Positions 24,714 through 33,163 are shown, counted from the first letter of the stretch. The stretch is DNA of 64,000 nucleotides from Brevibacillus reuszeri (GCF_002897295.1 NZ_BEXF01000020.1:47065-111064), one strand, 5' to 3'. A program made the numbers and translations. Notes: generated from the letters alone by a model not told the origin.

Positions 24714-25415
24714 ATGAGTATCTTTAGACGTTTGCGTGACCTGACAGTAGCTTCTGTGAATGATGCATTGGATTCGATGGAAGATCCAGTAGTGATGCTG
24801 AACCAGTACATGCGTGACATGGAAGTAGAAATTGGACAGGTTGAAGTAGCGGTAGCTCGCCAGGTTGCCCTGGAAAAGAAATTCCGCCAGCAGCTGGATG
24901 AGGCCAACGCACTGATCGAAAAACGTGATCGCCAGGTGAAGCTGGCCCTGACCGAAGGCGAAGATGAGCTCGCTCGCCGCGCTTTGGCAGACAAAAAGCA
25001 GTATGAAGGACGTGCAGCAGAATACGAAACCCTCTACTTGTCGGCTTCAGAAGCAGCAGCGCAAATGCGTGAGAAGCTGGCTGAGCTGAAAGAAGAGTTC
25101 TATAAAATGCGTGCTAAAAAATTCACACTGATGGCGCGTGCGCAAGTTGCTCGTACACAAAAACAAGTAAATCAAGCGGTTGTAGGTATTGGCAACCAAA
25201 CAGCTGGCCGCGGCTTTGCAAGAATGGAAGAAAAGGTTATGCGCATGGAAGCAGAGGCACAAATGAGTGGACAATGGCGCGGTTCCAATGTAGGTTATGG
25301 ATGGGAGAATGCTTTGTCCCAGCTGGAGAAGGATGATCTCGATTCCGAGCTTGCAAACATCAAAGCCTCATTGCAAGAGAAAAAAGCACCGGTCCAAAAA
25401 CCAGAGCAGTCCTAA
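24714..25415 (+). CDS. pspA: PspA/IM30 family phage-shock protein (LiaH-like)
   Basis: The 233-residue protein is almost all coiled coil, with the PspA opening SIFRRLRDLTVASVNDALD and VMLNQYMRDME (~28-38). PspA/LiaH oligomers bind stressed membranes and limit proton leakage. ATG follows GAGGAGGAAA. It is the second gene of the operon, ~68 bases after liaI, and is followed by an attenuator-like terminator, so it may be made in greater amounts than the distal genes. Confidence 0.95.
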   Translation: MSIFRRLRDLTVASVNDALDSMEDPVVMLNQYMRDMEVEIGQVEVAVARQVALEKKFRQQLDEANALIEKRDRQVKLALTEGEDELARRALADKKQYEGRAAEYETLYLSASEAAAQMREKLAELKEEFYKMRAKKFTLMARAQVARTQKQVNQAVVGIGNQTAGRGFARMEEKVMRMEAEAQMSGQWRGSNVGYGWENALSQLEKDDLDSELANIKASLQEKKAPVQKPEQS

Positions 25416-25462
25416 TCGGACAGGAACTAGGGGACCAGGTGTAGAATAAAGTGTGGCAACTA

Positions 25463-25488
25463 GGCAGCCTGGATTTCAGGCTGCTTTT
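25463..25488 (+). terminator. Intra-operon terminator/attenuator after pspA
   Basis: GCAGCCTG/CAGGCTGC hairpin and TTTT lie between pspA and the methyltransferase gene, all of whose neighbours are on the same strand. Partial read-through would give high LiaI-PspA and low LiaFSR. Confidence 0.75.
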
Positions 25489-25508
25489 CCCCCTAGGAGG
25501 TACAGTTC

Positions 25509-26087
25509 TTGGTAGACTTCTTGGTCTTTTTGCGACGGTTTATCGCTGAGCCCGGTCGTGTCGGCAGCGTTATTCCCAGCTCTCGGTTTTTAAGTGCACG
25601 TATGCTGGAGCGCGTTAATTGGGCTTCCACCGATGTCATACTTGAGCTGGGGCCTGGCACGGGTGCTTTTACGCAAGCGATTTATGAAAATATACGTCCC
25701 GATACCCATTATGTGCTTGTAGAGCGCGACTCCCAGTTTCGGTCGATGCTCCACTCCCGATTTCCGGAGATTCCGATCATGGAGGAAGCAACGAGACTGC
25801 GGGATTACTTGGAGGAATTAAAACTTGGGCAGGTAGATGTGATTATATCAGGGCTGCCTTTTGCCAACTTTCCGCAAGAGCTACGGACAGACATTTTGAA
25901 TGAAGTCCAATCCGTGCTGAAACCAGGCGGGCTGTTCATTACATTCCAATATTCGCTACAACTCCAAGCTGAGCTGCAGGCACGTTTTTCCAGGGTAGAG
26001 ACCAGCTTTACCTTGCTGAATATACCACCTGCATTCATTTATACATGTCGTAACGGTCAGAGTGAAAACGATCGGCATGGGGCGTAA
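25509..26087 (+). CDS. SAM-dependent methyltransferase (phospholipid N-methyltransferase/KsgA-like)
   Basis: The 192-residue protein starts with TTG after CTAGGAGGT. It has SAM motif I VILELGPGTGAFTQAI (~42-57), VLVERD motif II (~70-75), and motif IV VDVIISGLPFANFP (~112-125), where the usual NPPY is replaced by SGLPF. This pattern is seen in PmtA-type phospholipid N-methyltransferases and in relatives of rRNA dimethylases. The N-terminal IAEPGRVGSVIPSSRFLS is also typical of the PmtA group. Placement inside a lia operon suggests a membrane-lipid substrate. No paired lipid gene is present, so the substrate is inferred. Confidence 0.75.
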   Translation: MVDFLVFLRRFIAEPGRVGSVIPSSRFLSARMLERVNWASTDVILELGPGTGAFTQAIYENIRPDTHYVLVERDSQFRSMLHSRFPEIPIMEEATRLRDYLEELKLGQVDVIISGLPFANFPQELRTDILNEVQSVLKPGGLFITFQYSLQLQAELQARFSRVETSFTLLNIPPAFIYTCRNGQSENDRHGA

Positions 26088-26101
26088 GAGAGGAGACTTC
26101 T

Positions 26102-26977
26102 GTGAAATTGTCCCGCTTGCACAAAATGTTGGCTGGTGTCCTGATCATTTTGACTGGGATTGGCCTTTTATTAAATGGGTTGCATATAATCACGTTCGGT
26201 CTGTTTGATCTGTGGCCGATGCTCTTGGTGTACTTTGGCGCACGGTTGTGGAAGCAGAACAATCGGATCGGCGGCGGCATATTGATCAGTCTGGGTACGA
26301 TCATCGCTCTCGAAATGTGGTTTGGCATTGGCATAGATGATTTGTTTCGACTAGCAGTACCCTTCGTCTTTATTTACTTCGGCTTCCGCCTGGTGCGGGG
26401 CAGAACGCGGCAAAAGGGCCCGCTCCCAAAAAGGGATACAGTGCTCGCAAAAGATGATCTCGACTTCCAGCCTGAGTCGATGCCTGATGATGAAGGTGTA
26501 GCTGATGAGCCTAAAACGAAAAGTGAAAGCTGGACAAAATGGAGACCGCCCGGTGCGAAGTCAGGGGACAAGGATGGTTCGACCGTTTATCGAGACCGCA
26601 TGTTGCCGAAAGATTCCCGCAGCTCGCTGATTGGTGATTTTCACCTGACCTCGGGCAGGTTCGAGCTGAGCCAACTGCATGTATGGCATGGCATTGGCGA
26701 TGTTGTGATTGACTTGTCTCGGGCTATGCTGATGAAAGAGGAAGCGCTTCTCGTAGTGGAGGGATGGGTTGGCGACGTTACGATCTACGTCCCTGTCGAT
26801 CTTCCCGTTTTAGTATCAGCGGAGCTCACGGTTGGCGATTTGGAAGTGTTCAGTCACCGCCAGGGCGGGGTCAATCGAAGCCTGATGATTCGTTCTGATC
26901 ATTATGATCAGGCGGTGCATAAAGTAAATTTGCATATCTCGCTGCTAGTCGGCGATATAAAAGTCAAGTACATCTAG
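26102..26977 (+). CDS. liaF: LiaF-like membrane regulator
   Basis: The 291-residue protein starts with GTG after AGAGAGGAGA. The N-terminal half has four transmembrane segments (~10-105), a charged linker (~110-170) and a C-terminal LiaF/DUF2154-type beta-rich domain (SSLIGDFHLTSGRFELSQLHVWHGIGDVVIDLSRA, ~180-291). LiaF inhibits the LiaS kinase in the absence of cell-envelope stress in Bacillus. It sits directly before liaS. Confidence 0.92.
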   Translation: MKLSRLHKMLAGVLIILTGIGLLLNGLHIITFGLFDLWPMLLVYFGARLWKQNNRIGGGILISLGTIIALEMWFGIGIDDLFRLAVPFVFIYFGFRLVRGRTRQKGPLPKRDTVLAKDDLDFQPESMPDDEGVADEPKTKSESWTKWRPPGAKSGDKDGSTVYRDRMLPKDSRSSLIGDFHLTSGRFELSQLHVWHGIGDVVIDLSRAMLMKEEALLVVEGWVGDVTIYVPVDLPVLVSAELTVGDLEVFSHRQGGVNRSLMIRSDHYDQAVHKVNLHISLLVGDIKVKYI

Positions 26978-26990
26978 GAGGTACTGGCGG

Positions 26991-28139
26991 ATGCGTCGAC
27001 AGCGGTTGGCAAGTATACAATGGCAGTATGTGCGCTACGGTGTAACAATGGCCGTCAGTGCGATCGTGATAGCATTTATTTGTTTCTTTTCGCTCTACTT
27101 TCAGTGGAGAAACGATCCCAGTATCCATCAGTGGTATTTCAAGATCATCCATGATCCCCAAATCGTACTGTGGCTAGGTGACAACAGAGGGTCACTATTA
27201 TCCCCAGACCCAGATTGGCTGATTCAGCTAGTGGCCTTTATTATTTCATTGCCAGCTGGATTGATTGTCGCCCTGATTATCTCTTACATCGGTGGGAACC
27301 TGTTGAAAAAGAGACTGTTTGTTCTGGGCGAAGCGGCAATGAAGCTGGGGCGGGGAATGTTATCGTACCGTGTACCAGAGCTTGGAGTCGATGAGGTAGG
27401 AGAGCTCGGCTGGCAATTAAACAGGCTTGCATCTCAATGGGAAGAGCAGGTGGCATCCTTGCAGCGCCTTTCTAATTCGAATGCGGCACTTGCCGAACAG
27501 CTGAAGCATGCAGCTGTGACGGAGGAAAGACAGCGACTGGCGCGTGAGCTGCATGATGCGGTCAGTCAACAGCTGTTTGCCATTGCAATGACCACAGCAG
27601 CGATGAAGCGGTTGGTCGAAAAAAATCCGCAGCGCGCCAGCCAGCAAATTGAACTGGTTGAAGAAATGGCAGCCGCAGCACAGGCGGAGATGAGAGCGCT
27701 ATTGTTGCATCTTCGCCCGGCGACTTTGCAAAACAAAACGTTGAAGGAAGCCATTTTGGAACTTTTAGATGAGCTCACACGTAAAAATACGATGGAGCTG
27801 ACGTGGGAAATCGAAGACGTCGAAGGCTTGCCGAGTGGAATTGAGGATCATCTGTTCCGAATTCTGCAGGAATCGCTCTCCAATACGCTGAGGCATGCCA
27901 GAGCCAACCTGATTACCGTTAAGCTGTTTACTCTGCAAGAGCAGGTTCGTATGCGGGTGTCAGATGACGGGGTAGGCTTTGATCCGGATGGAGATAAGCT
28001 GACGTCCTATGGTTTGCGCAGCATGCAGGAACGGGTTGCCGAGGTAGGCGGCTCGATGGAGATTTATTCAGCGATAGGCAAGGGAACGCAAATCGAGGTG
28101 CGGATTCCCCTGATGTCACAGGCAGAACGGGAAGGGTGA
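26991..28139 (+). CDS. liaS: Sensor histidine kinase LiaS/VraS type
   Basis: The 382-residue NarL-type kinase has TM1 (~16-38), a short external loop, TM2 (~78-101), HAMP (~102-155), HisKA_3 dimerization domain with H188 in RLARELHDAVSQQ, and an HATPase domain (LRHARANLITVKL, DDGVGFDP, GLRSMQERV). It is likely inhibited by LiaF and activated by envelope damage such as lipid II-binding antibiotics. The ATG follows CTAGGAGGT and lies 13 bases after liaF. Confidence 0.94.
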   Translation: MRRQRLASIQWQYVRYGVTMAVSAIVIAFICFFSLYFQWRNDPSIHQWYFKIIHDPQIVLWLGDNRGSLLSPDPDWLIQLVAFIISLPAGLIVALIISYIGGNLLKKRLFVLGEAAMKLGRGMLSYRVPELGVDEVGELGWQLNRLASQWEEQVASLQRLSNSNAALAEQLKHAAVTEERQRLARELHDAVSQQLFAIAMTTAAMKRLVEKNPQRASQQIELVEEMAAAAQAEMRALLLHLRPATLQNKTLKEAILELLDELTRKNTMELTWEIEDVEGLPSGIEDHLFRILQESLSNTLRHARANLITVKLFTLQEQVRMRVSDDGVGFDPDGDKLTSYGLRSMQERVAEVGGSMEIYSAIGKGTQIEVRIPLMSQAEREG

Positions 28140-28146
28140 GATCTTT

Positions 28147-28776
28147 GTGATTCGGGTATTACTTGTTGATGATCATGAAATGGTACGGATGGGACTGGCT
28201 GCCTATCTCTCAACTGAGGACGATATTGAAGTCGTAGCGGAAGCGGGCAGCGGGGAAGAAGGCGTTCGGATGACGATTGAATTGCGTCCAGACGTCGTAT
28301 TGATGGATCTGGTGATGGAAGGTATCGGTGGTGTAGAAGCGACCAGACGCATTCGCGAGGCTTGTCCTTCCAGCAAGGTGATCGTGCTTACGAGCTTTAT
28401 CGACGATGAGAAGGTATATCCTGTCATCGAGGCTGGTGCGTTTAGTTATTTGCTCAAAACCTCGCGTGCTGCCGAGATTGTCAAAGCGATCCGTTCTGCG
28501 GTCGCAGGAGAGCCTGTACTGGAATCACGGGTTGCCGGCAAAATTATGGCGCGTTTCCGTCATGGACAGGAAGCGCATCCGCATGAACAGCTGACGCCAC
28601 GTGAGCTAGAGGTGCTCAAACTGATCGGTCAGGGCAAATCCAATCAGGAAATTGCCGATGAGCTCATTATTGGGATCAAGACGGTAAAAACCCACGTAAG
28701 CAACATATTGGCTAAGCTAAATGTAGAGGATCGCACACAGGCGGCGATCTATGTACACACACATAATTTGGGTTAG
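28147..28776 (+). CDS. liaR: Response regulator LiaR/VraR type (NarL family)
   Basis: The 209-residue regulator has a receiver domain with D54 in VVLMDLVMEG, and a LuxR-type HTH (LTPRELEVLKLIGQGKSNQEIADELIIGIKTVKTHV, ~148-190). It starts with GTG (28147) after GGGTGAGA, and is the last gene of the operon, followed by a terminator. By analogy it activates the liaI promoter; the four 10-bp repeats upstream are candidate sites. Confidence 0.94.
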   Translation: MIRVLLVDDHEMVRMGLAAYLSTEDDIEVVAEAGSGEEGVRMTIELRPDVVLMDLVMEGIGGVEATRRIREACPSSKVIVLTSFIDDEKVYPVIEAGAFSYLLKTSRAAEIVKAIRSAVAGEPVLESRVAGKIMARFRHGQEAHPHEQLTPRELEVLKLIGQGKSNQEIADELIIGIKTVKTHVSNILAKLNVEDRTQAAIYVHTHNLG

Positions 28777-28812
28777 ATATGACTGCGCCAAAAAAAGGAA
28801 ATGACGAGGAGG

Positions 28813-28845
28813 CTCACTCTTTTGAATAGAGAGTGAGTTTTTTTT
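28813..28845 (+). terminator. Terminator of the lia-like operon
   Basis: CTCACTCT/AGAGTGAG stem with a 9-base loop, then eight T. Confidence 0.88.
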
Positions 28846-28898
28846 GTATATGTGGTAAAGATAGTAAGTAATAGCTTTTGGAAAGGAGGGAGTGTAAG

Positions 28899-29720
28899 AT
28901 GAGGCACAAACCTCAGACACGATCCAAGGTGCTTTCGGCAGACAAGGGAGTAGATATCGTCGGAGATGTTCATGGTTGTTATGACGAGTTTATCGAACTC
29001 TTGCGGCGCTTGGGGTATGAGCGAGGTCATGATGGGACGTATCGCCATCCACAAGGTCGAAAGCTCCTTTCCCTCGGAGATATTACAAGTCGTGGACCAC
29101 AATCAATCAAGATGCTGCAATTTTTTTTGCTGCACACATCATCCGGCATTGCTGAGATGGTCGATAGCAATCATGGATGGAAAGTGGCGCGTTGGCTCGA
29201 CGGAAGGCCTGTTACGCTTGCCCATGGGGACGAAAAGGTAGAAGAAGAGCTGCGCATGTACCAGCAAGAATTTGGACCGAAAAAGGCATCGCTTCTGCGC
29301 GAGCAAAGTCGGCGTCTTCTATTTTCTTCTCCGTCGCACATGATGATCAGGAGAAATGAAAAGCTGGTCGCAGTCGCTGTCCATGCAGGAATTAAAGATG
29401 ACTATATCGGGATGGAGTCGTCAGCGGTACAAACCTTTTGCAGGTACGGGGATGTAGCCGGAACAGGGCCAGATGGTCGTCCGATCCGCAGAGAGTGGGC
29501 AAAAGAGCGCAAGGCTACGGAGCCGCTTATTGTGTGGGGACATGATCCACGCCCGAATCCAGAACGCAAAAACGGCACACTCAATATCGACCAGGGCTGC
29601 GTGTTTGGCGGAATGCTGACCGCCTATCGCTTTCCAGAGGACGAATTGATAAGTGTACCGGCAAAGAAAAACTATTCGGGTTTGACTGACACACCGTTAA
29701 CACGTTATACCGCGGATTGA
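28899..29720 (+). CDS. Metallophosphoesterase, PrpE/diadenosine tetraphosphatase-like
   Basis: The product is 273 residues from the ATG at 28899, 8 bases after GAAAGGAGGG. Calcineurin-type motifs are GDVHG (22-26), LSLGDITSRGP (~57-67, a variant of GDLVDRGP), VDSNHGWK (~88-95, where GNH is expected), HAGI (~160) and VWGHDPRP (~210). The layout resembles PrpE/ApaH-like phosphatases, which act on bis(5-nucleosyl) tetraphosphates or phosphoproteins. The SNH variant keeps the metal-binding Asn and His. Its 3-prime end overlaps the convergent holin-like gene by 16 bases. Confidence 0.85.
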   Translation: MRHKPQTRSKVLSADKGVDIVGDVHGCYDEFIELLRRLGYERGHDGTYRHPQGRKLLSLGDITSRGPQSIKMLQFFLLHTSSGIAEMVDSNHGWKVARWLDGRPVTLAHGDEKVEEELRMYQQEFGPKKASLLREQSRRLLFSSPSHMMIRRNEKLVAVAVHAGIKDDYIGMESSAVQTFCRYGDVAGTGPDGRPIRREWAKERKATEPLIVWGHDPRPNPERKNGTLNIDQGCVFGGMLTAYRFPEDELISVPAKKNYSGLTDTPLTRYTAD

Positions 29721-30025
29721 GAATCGTTGTTCTTGCTTTTTATCTGGTTTTGCTTCTCGTTCGTTTTGCTTACGCTAAATTGCTCCAGCGTGTTTTTGGC
29801 AGAAGAGTGAATCCCGACACTGGCCAGACCCGCGGTCAAGCCCTCGAGCAATGCTGTCTTCCAGTCAAAGCCGGGTGAATACAACCACTGATTCACCATG
29901 TACAGTCCGAGAATCAGCACGACAGCTACCCAACTACGCAGCTTTTTGGGGATGCGAAGCACGTCGGAAAGGGTAGCAGTGCCTGCCAGGGCAAAGGCAA
30001 TAATTAAGCCCAGATCAAATCCCAA
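29705..30025 (-). CDS. Holin-like membrane protein
   Basis: The 106-residue protein has two or three hydrophobic helices (~5-22, 32-47 and a weaker one ~57-72) and a hydrophilic, Lys/Asn/Gln-rich C-terminus, like many Gram-positive phage holins. TTG start (30023-30025) follows GTGGAGGTAG. It sits 25 bases downstream of the amidase gene on the same strand, the usual order of a lysis cassette reversed. No other phage gene is near, so it is either a remnant or a domesticated pair. Confidence 0.65.
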   Translation of the reverse strand: MGFDLGLIIAFALAGTATLSDVLRIPKKLRSWVAVVLILGLYMVNQWLYSPGFDWKTALLEGLTAGLASVGIHSSAKNTLEQFSVSKTNEKQNQIKSKNNDSQSAV

Positions 30026-30050
30026 GGCACACTACCTCCACAAATTCGGC

Positions 30051-30842
30051 TTAGTTTTTCAGTTTTTCATACAGACGCTTGAGGATGACTGCTTCAGCCC
30101 AGAGGGGCAAAGGCTTGTCAGCTTGGCTGCGCCAATCTTCATTGGTGAGCAGCCCTTGGTCAAACATCCAGTCGATTGCTTCCTGTTTCCAATCGGGCAA
30201 AGTGCCACCTCCTCCGTTGCCAGGATTGCCGGTCCCCCCGCCATTGCCTGGTGAGCTGGTCGGTGTTGGCGTCGGTGTCGTTTTTGGCGGCTGATAAGGG
30301 AGCTTGGCATACTCACAAAAGGCTCGAACGACTGCTTCTGCGAGGTCTTTCCAGTCTTTGGCGAGCTTATCTGCATCCAATGGGTTGTCGGCAAAGCCAT
30401 ATTCCACGATGACTGTTTCCACGCTGCCCGTCTCCCGATGCATATAGTAGTAGTCGAGTCCGGGATTGTTAGGAAGCGTACGAGTAAAAATTCGTCGATT
30501 AGGCATGCCTTCTGCTTCCAAATCCTCCTGAATCAAGCGAGGGAATGCAGCAGAGCCATAAATGGAGTAAATGACTTCGGAGCCTCTGCCGCCGCCAGAA
30601 TTGATATGATTGGAAATACAATAACGAGCCCCACTGTTGCGGACAATCGCAGTTCGAGCATCGCTTGAGAGGGTAGTATCTGTTGTTCGCGTCATGGCGA
30701 CGGCAATGTTTAATTCTTGGAGTCGGTTGTATTGGTAGGTTGATATCTTGAGGGTCATATCCTTCTCTGAAAATTGGGAATTATTACCTCCCCCAGGATC
30801 GACACCACCATGGCCGGCATCGAGAATGACGATAGGATTCAT
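30051..30842 (-). CDS. N-acetylmuramoyl-L-alanine amidase (Amidase_3)
   Basis: The product is 263 residues from the ATG at 30842 (6-7 bases after GAGGTGAT). The Amidase_3 domain (~1-180) has zinc ligands in DAGHGG (His), the Glu of the Amidase_3 site probably near the FSEKDM stretch, SNHINSG (His), and catalytic Glu in TVIVEYGFADN. It cleaves the bond between MurNAc and L-Ala of the wall. A PTPTPTSSPGNGGG linker leads to a ~50-residue C-terminal domain (LPDWKQEAIDWMFDQGLL) seen in endolysins and spore-related proteins. There is no signal peptide, which fits release through a holin. Confidence 0.92.
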   Translation of the reverse strand: MNPIVILDAGHGGVDPGGGNNSQFSEKDMTLKISTYQYNRLQELNIAVAMTRTTDTTLSSDARTAIVRNSGARYCISNHINSGGGRGSEVIYSIYGSAAFPRLIQEDLEAEGMPNRRIFTRTLPNNPGLDYYYMHRETGSVETVIVEYGFADNPLDADKLAKDWKDLAEAVVRAFCEYAKLPYQPPKTTPTPTPTSSPGNGGGTGNPGNGGGGTLPDWKQEAIDWMFDQGLLTNEDWRSQADKPLPLWAEAVILKRLYEKLKN

Positions 30843-30993
30843 TGTCACATCACCTCTTGCAATTAGGATATGCTAGAAGTAGCGATCATGCTTGAGGCGG
30901 ACTCATCAATTTCCGATGGTGCAATGTACAGATTGTCCAACTATGGTACAATGAACATGTATATAATTACGCAAAGAGGATGGTAATGTATTG

Positions 30994-31224
30994 ATGGCTT
31001 GGTACAACTGGGTAATTCCGATTGTTACACTCTTACTTGGCCTCGTAGGCGGATTTGCCGGAGGAACTTATTATTTGAAAAAGCAGGTCTCCAATATGCA
31101 AATGGACGACAAGCAGCTGCAAGCCATGGCCCGTTCTATGGGGATGAACCTTAACCAGAAGCAACTGAAACAGATGAGCCGTACGATGAAAAACATGAAA
31201 ATGCCAAATAAATTCGGTAAATAA
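30994..31224 (+). CDS. yneF: YneF family (UPF0154) small membrane protein
   Basis: The 76-residue protein has an N-terminal transmembrane helix with a glycine-rich face (VTLLLGLVGGFAGGTYYLKK) and the family's conserved tail MARSMGMNLNQKQLKQMSR. The role is unknown, although the family is widespread in Firmicutes. AGAGGATGG precedes the start; a TTG at 30991 is the alternative. It appears to form a pair with the next small membrane protein. Confidence 0.88.
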   Translation: MAWYNWVIPIVTLLLGLVGGFAGGTYYLKKQVSNMQMDDKQLQAMARSMGMNLNQKQLKQMSRTMKNMKMPNKFGK

Positions 31225-31241
31225 AGCGGAGGGATGTCGTT

Positions 31242-31427
31242 ATGGGGCCGACTCGCCTGCGCTACACGATGATTGGCTTTATTATCGGGGTATTTATCGT
31301 GTACATGAAAGATCTGCCGATCGGTGAAGGAACCCGATTTGCAGCCCCTTTTTATTTGGCGGGCGTCGGCCTGCTGATTGATGGCATCATTTTACGCTTG
31401 AAACAGAGAAAAGGAAACGATGAGTAG
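31242..31427 (+). CDS. Small two-helix membrane protein, unknown
   Basis: The 61-residue protein has two hydrophobic stretches (~9-22 and ~37-52) separated by a short loop KDLPIGEGTRFAAP, ending in a basic tail RLKQRKGNDE. It begins 17 bases after yneF with a GCGGAGGGATG ribosome site, and is followed by a terminator, so it is co-transcribed with yneF. No family recognised. Confidence 0.7.
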   Translation: MGPTRLRYTMIGFIIGVFIVYMKDLPIGEGTRFAAPFYLAGVGLLIDGIILRLKQRKGNDE

Positions 31428-31434
31428 GGGGAGG

Positions 31435-31462
31435 AGCCTGGCTGAATGTCAGGCTTTTTTCT
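31435..31462 (+). terminator. Terminator of the yneF operon
   Basis: AGCCTG/CAGGCT hairpin with a loop of nine bases, followed by six T. Confidence 0.82.
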
Positions 31463-31505
31463 TTTGCGTAAAGGTATGTAAACCTCCACAAAATGAAGGG
31501 AAATA

Positions 31506-31559
31506 TGTTGACAGAGTCCACTAAATAAACTACATTATTTGTTGACAAAGTCCACTAAA
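31506..31559 (+). promoter_or_regulatory. Promoter with two 20-bp direct repeats before the marR gene
   Basis: TGTTGACAGAGTCCACTAAA (31506-31525) recurs as TGTTGACAAAGTCCACTAAA (31540-31559), 34 bases apart. The first copy contains a -35 TTGACA (31508-31513), and a TACATT -10 follows at 31531-31536 with the ideal 17-base spacer. The copies therefore flank the -10 region, as expected of an operator used for autoregulation by the MarR-family product. Confidence 0.8.
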
Positions 31560-31572
31560 AAGGAGTAGCGTC

Positions 31573-31998
31573 ATGCAGCAGGACATCATTTCAGATATAC
31601 GAAAATTCAACCGGTTTTACACCATCCTGCTCGGGATTTTGGAAAAGCATGTATTGGATACCGGATATTCCTTAACCGAGGCACGGGTGATTTTGGAGAT
31701 TGGCTTCATGAGAGAGTGCATCGCAAATGATCTGGTCGAAAGGCTAAAAATTGATCGTAGCTACATGAGTAGAATCATTGCCAAGCTCAGCAAGGATGAA
31801 CTGCTTATAAAAGAAAGCTCACCCTTAGATAGTAGAGTCAGCTTGATTCAGTTGACTCCGAAAGGGATGGCTCTTTTTCAGCAGTTGAATGAAAAATCGG
31901 ATGAACAAATAGCAGAGCTACTGCAAGGGTTATCACAAAAAGAGATAAATGAAATACATGCTTCTATGCTATTGATCCAAAACAAATTAGACAGGTAG
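31573..31998 (+). CDS. MarR family transcriptional regulator
   Basis: The 141-residue winged-helix regulator has an N-terminal dimerization helix, HTH (CIANDLVERLKIDRSYMSRIIAKLSKD, ~58-84) and wing (LIKESSPLDSRVSLIQLTPKG). It starts at ATG after AAAAAGGAG. It is first in a two-gene operon with the threonine aldolase, so it probably represses both in response to a small ligand. Confidence 0.9.
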   Translation: MQQDIISDIRKFNRFYTILLGILEKHVLDTGYSLTEARVILEIGFMRECIANDLVERLKIDRSYMSRIIAKLSKDELLIKESSPLDSRVSLIQLTPKGMALFQQLNEKSDEQIAELLQGLSQKEINEIHASMLLIQNKLDR

Positions 31999-32013
31999 GG
32001 GAGGATACAAAAA

Positions 32014-33048
32014 ATGATTCGATTTGAAAATGATTATGCAGAAGGTGCCCATAAGCGCATTTTGAAACGGTTACTGGAAACAAATGAAGAGCAGACACCT
32101 GGGTATGGTATGGATAAATACTGTGAAAATGCCAAGGCGTACATTAGAAAAGCGTGTGATATGGAGAATGCAGACGTACACTTGTTAGTCGGGGGAACAC
32201 AGACGAATACGACGGTTATCGCTTCCATATTGCGCCCGCACCAAGGTGCAGTTGCTGCTAGTACCGGTCATATAGCCGTACATGAAACAGGGGCAATTGA
32301 AGCGACTGGTCATAAAGTACTTACGTTGCCGAGTGACGATGGGAAAATTCGGGCTGAGCAGGTAAAGGAAATGTATGACGCTCACTGGAATGATGTCACT
32401 CATGAGCATATGGTACAACCAGGCTTGGTTTACATTTCTCACCCTACCGAGAATGGAACAACCTACAGCAGAGCAGAGCTGGAAGCATTAAGCAAGGTTT
32501 GTCGCGAGCATGGCTTGCCACTGTTTTTGGATGGCGCCAGATTAGGATATGGACTGGTTTCAAAAGATAGTGATCTTTCTTTGGCAGATATCGCAAGGCT
32601 TTGCGATGTGTTTTATATCGGAGGAACAAAAGTGGGAGCATTGTGCGGCGAGGCAGTCGTCATTACAAATGATGCTCTGAAAAAAGATTTTCGCTATTTC
32701 ATCAAGCAAAGAGGAGGACTGCTCGCGAAAGGCAGATTGCTCGGAATACAGTTTGAAACCTTGTTTGAGGATGGCCTGTATTATGAGATTGCGAGTCACG
32801 CCGTTGAAATGGCGATGATGATTCGAGAGGCATTTATCGAAAAAGGATACTCATTCCGCTATGATTCAGTAACCAACCAGCAGTTCCCTATTTTGCATAA
32901 TGATGTGCTAAGCGAATTGGGCAAAAAGTATTTCTTTTCCTTATGGGAAAAATTCGATGACAATCACAGTGTTGTGAGATTTTGTACGAGCTGGGCTACG
33001 AAAAAAGAAAATGTAGAAATGCTGATAGAGGATATCAAGGCATTGTAA
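32014..33048 (+). CDS. Low-specificity L-threonine aldolase/beta-eliminating lyase family
   Basis: The 344-residue PLP enzyme of fold type I carries the PLP lysine in FYIGGTKVGALCGEA (K206), LFLDGARLGYG (Asp binding the pyridine nitrogen) and GGTQTNTT near 55. L-threonine aldolases split L-threonine to glycine and acetaldehyde. The family also contains tyrosine phenol-lyase-like members, so specificity is inferred. It lies 16 bases after the marR gene and ends at a terminator. Confidence 0.88.
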   Translation: MIRFENDYAEGAHKRILKRLLETNEEQTPGYGMDKYCENAKAYIRKACDMENADVHLLVGGTQTNTTVIASILRPHQGAVAASTGHIAVHETGAIEATGHKVLTLPSDDGKIRAEQVKEMYDAHWNDVTHEHMVQPGLVYISHPTENGTTYSRAELEALSKVCREHGLPLFLDGARLGYGLVSKDSDLSLADIARLCDVFYIGGTKVGALCGEAVVITNDALKKDFRYFIKQRGGLLAKGRLLGIQFETLFEDGLYYEIASHAVEMAMMIREAFIEKGYSFRYDSVTNQQFPILHNDVLSELGKKYFFSLWEKFDDNHSVVRFCTSWATKKENVEMLIEDIKAL

Positions 33049-33053
33049 GTGAG

Positions 33054-33082
33054 AAAAGGAGCGGGTAATCCGCTCCTTTTCC
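33054..33082 (+). terminator. Terminator of the marR-aldolase operon
   Basis: AAAAGGAGCGG/CCGCTCCTTTT, a perfect 11-bp stem with its own T tail. Confidence 0.88.
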
Positions 33083-33115
33083 TATTAGCTTACACCTGTA
33101 TTACCTCACTGCAGA

Positions 33116-33163
33116 GGGCCCAAGAAGCTGGAGCATTTTCTCCTTTTTCATCTCCTCCACTAC
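33116..33163 (+). repeat. Solo arm of a second interspersed repeat family
   Basis: The stretch GGGCCCAAGAAGCTGGAGCA and on to TCTCCTCCACTAC closely matches the right arm at 35074-35121 and, inverted, 34898-34942. It lies between the aldolase terminator and the TauE/SafE gene. Confidence 0.7.
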
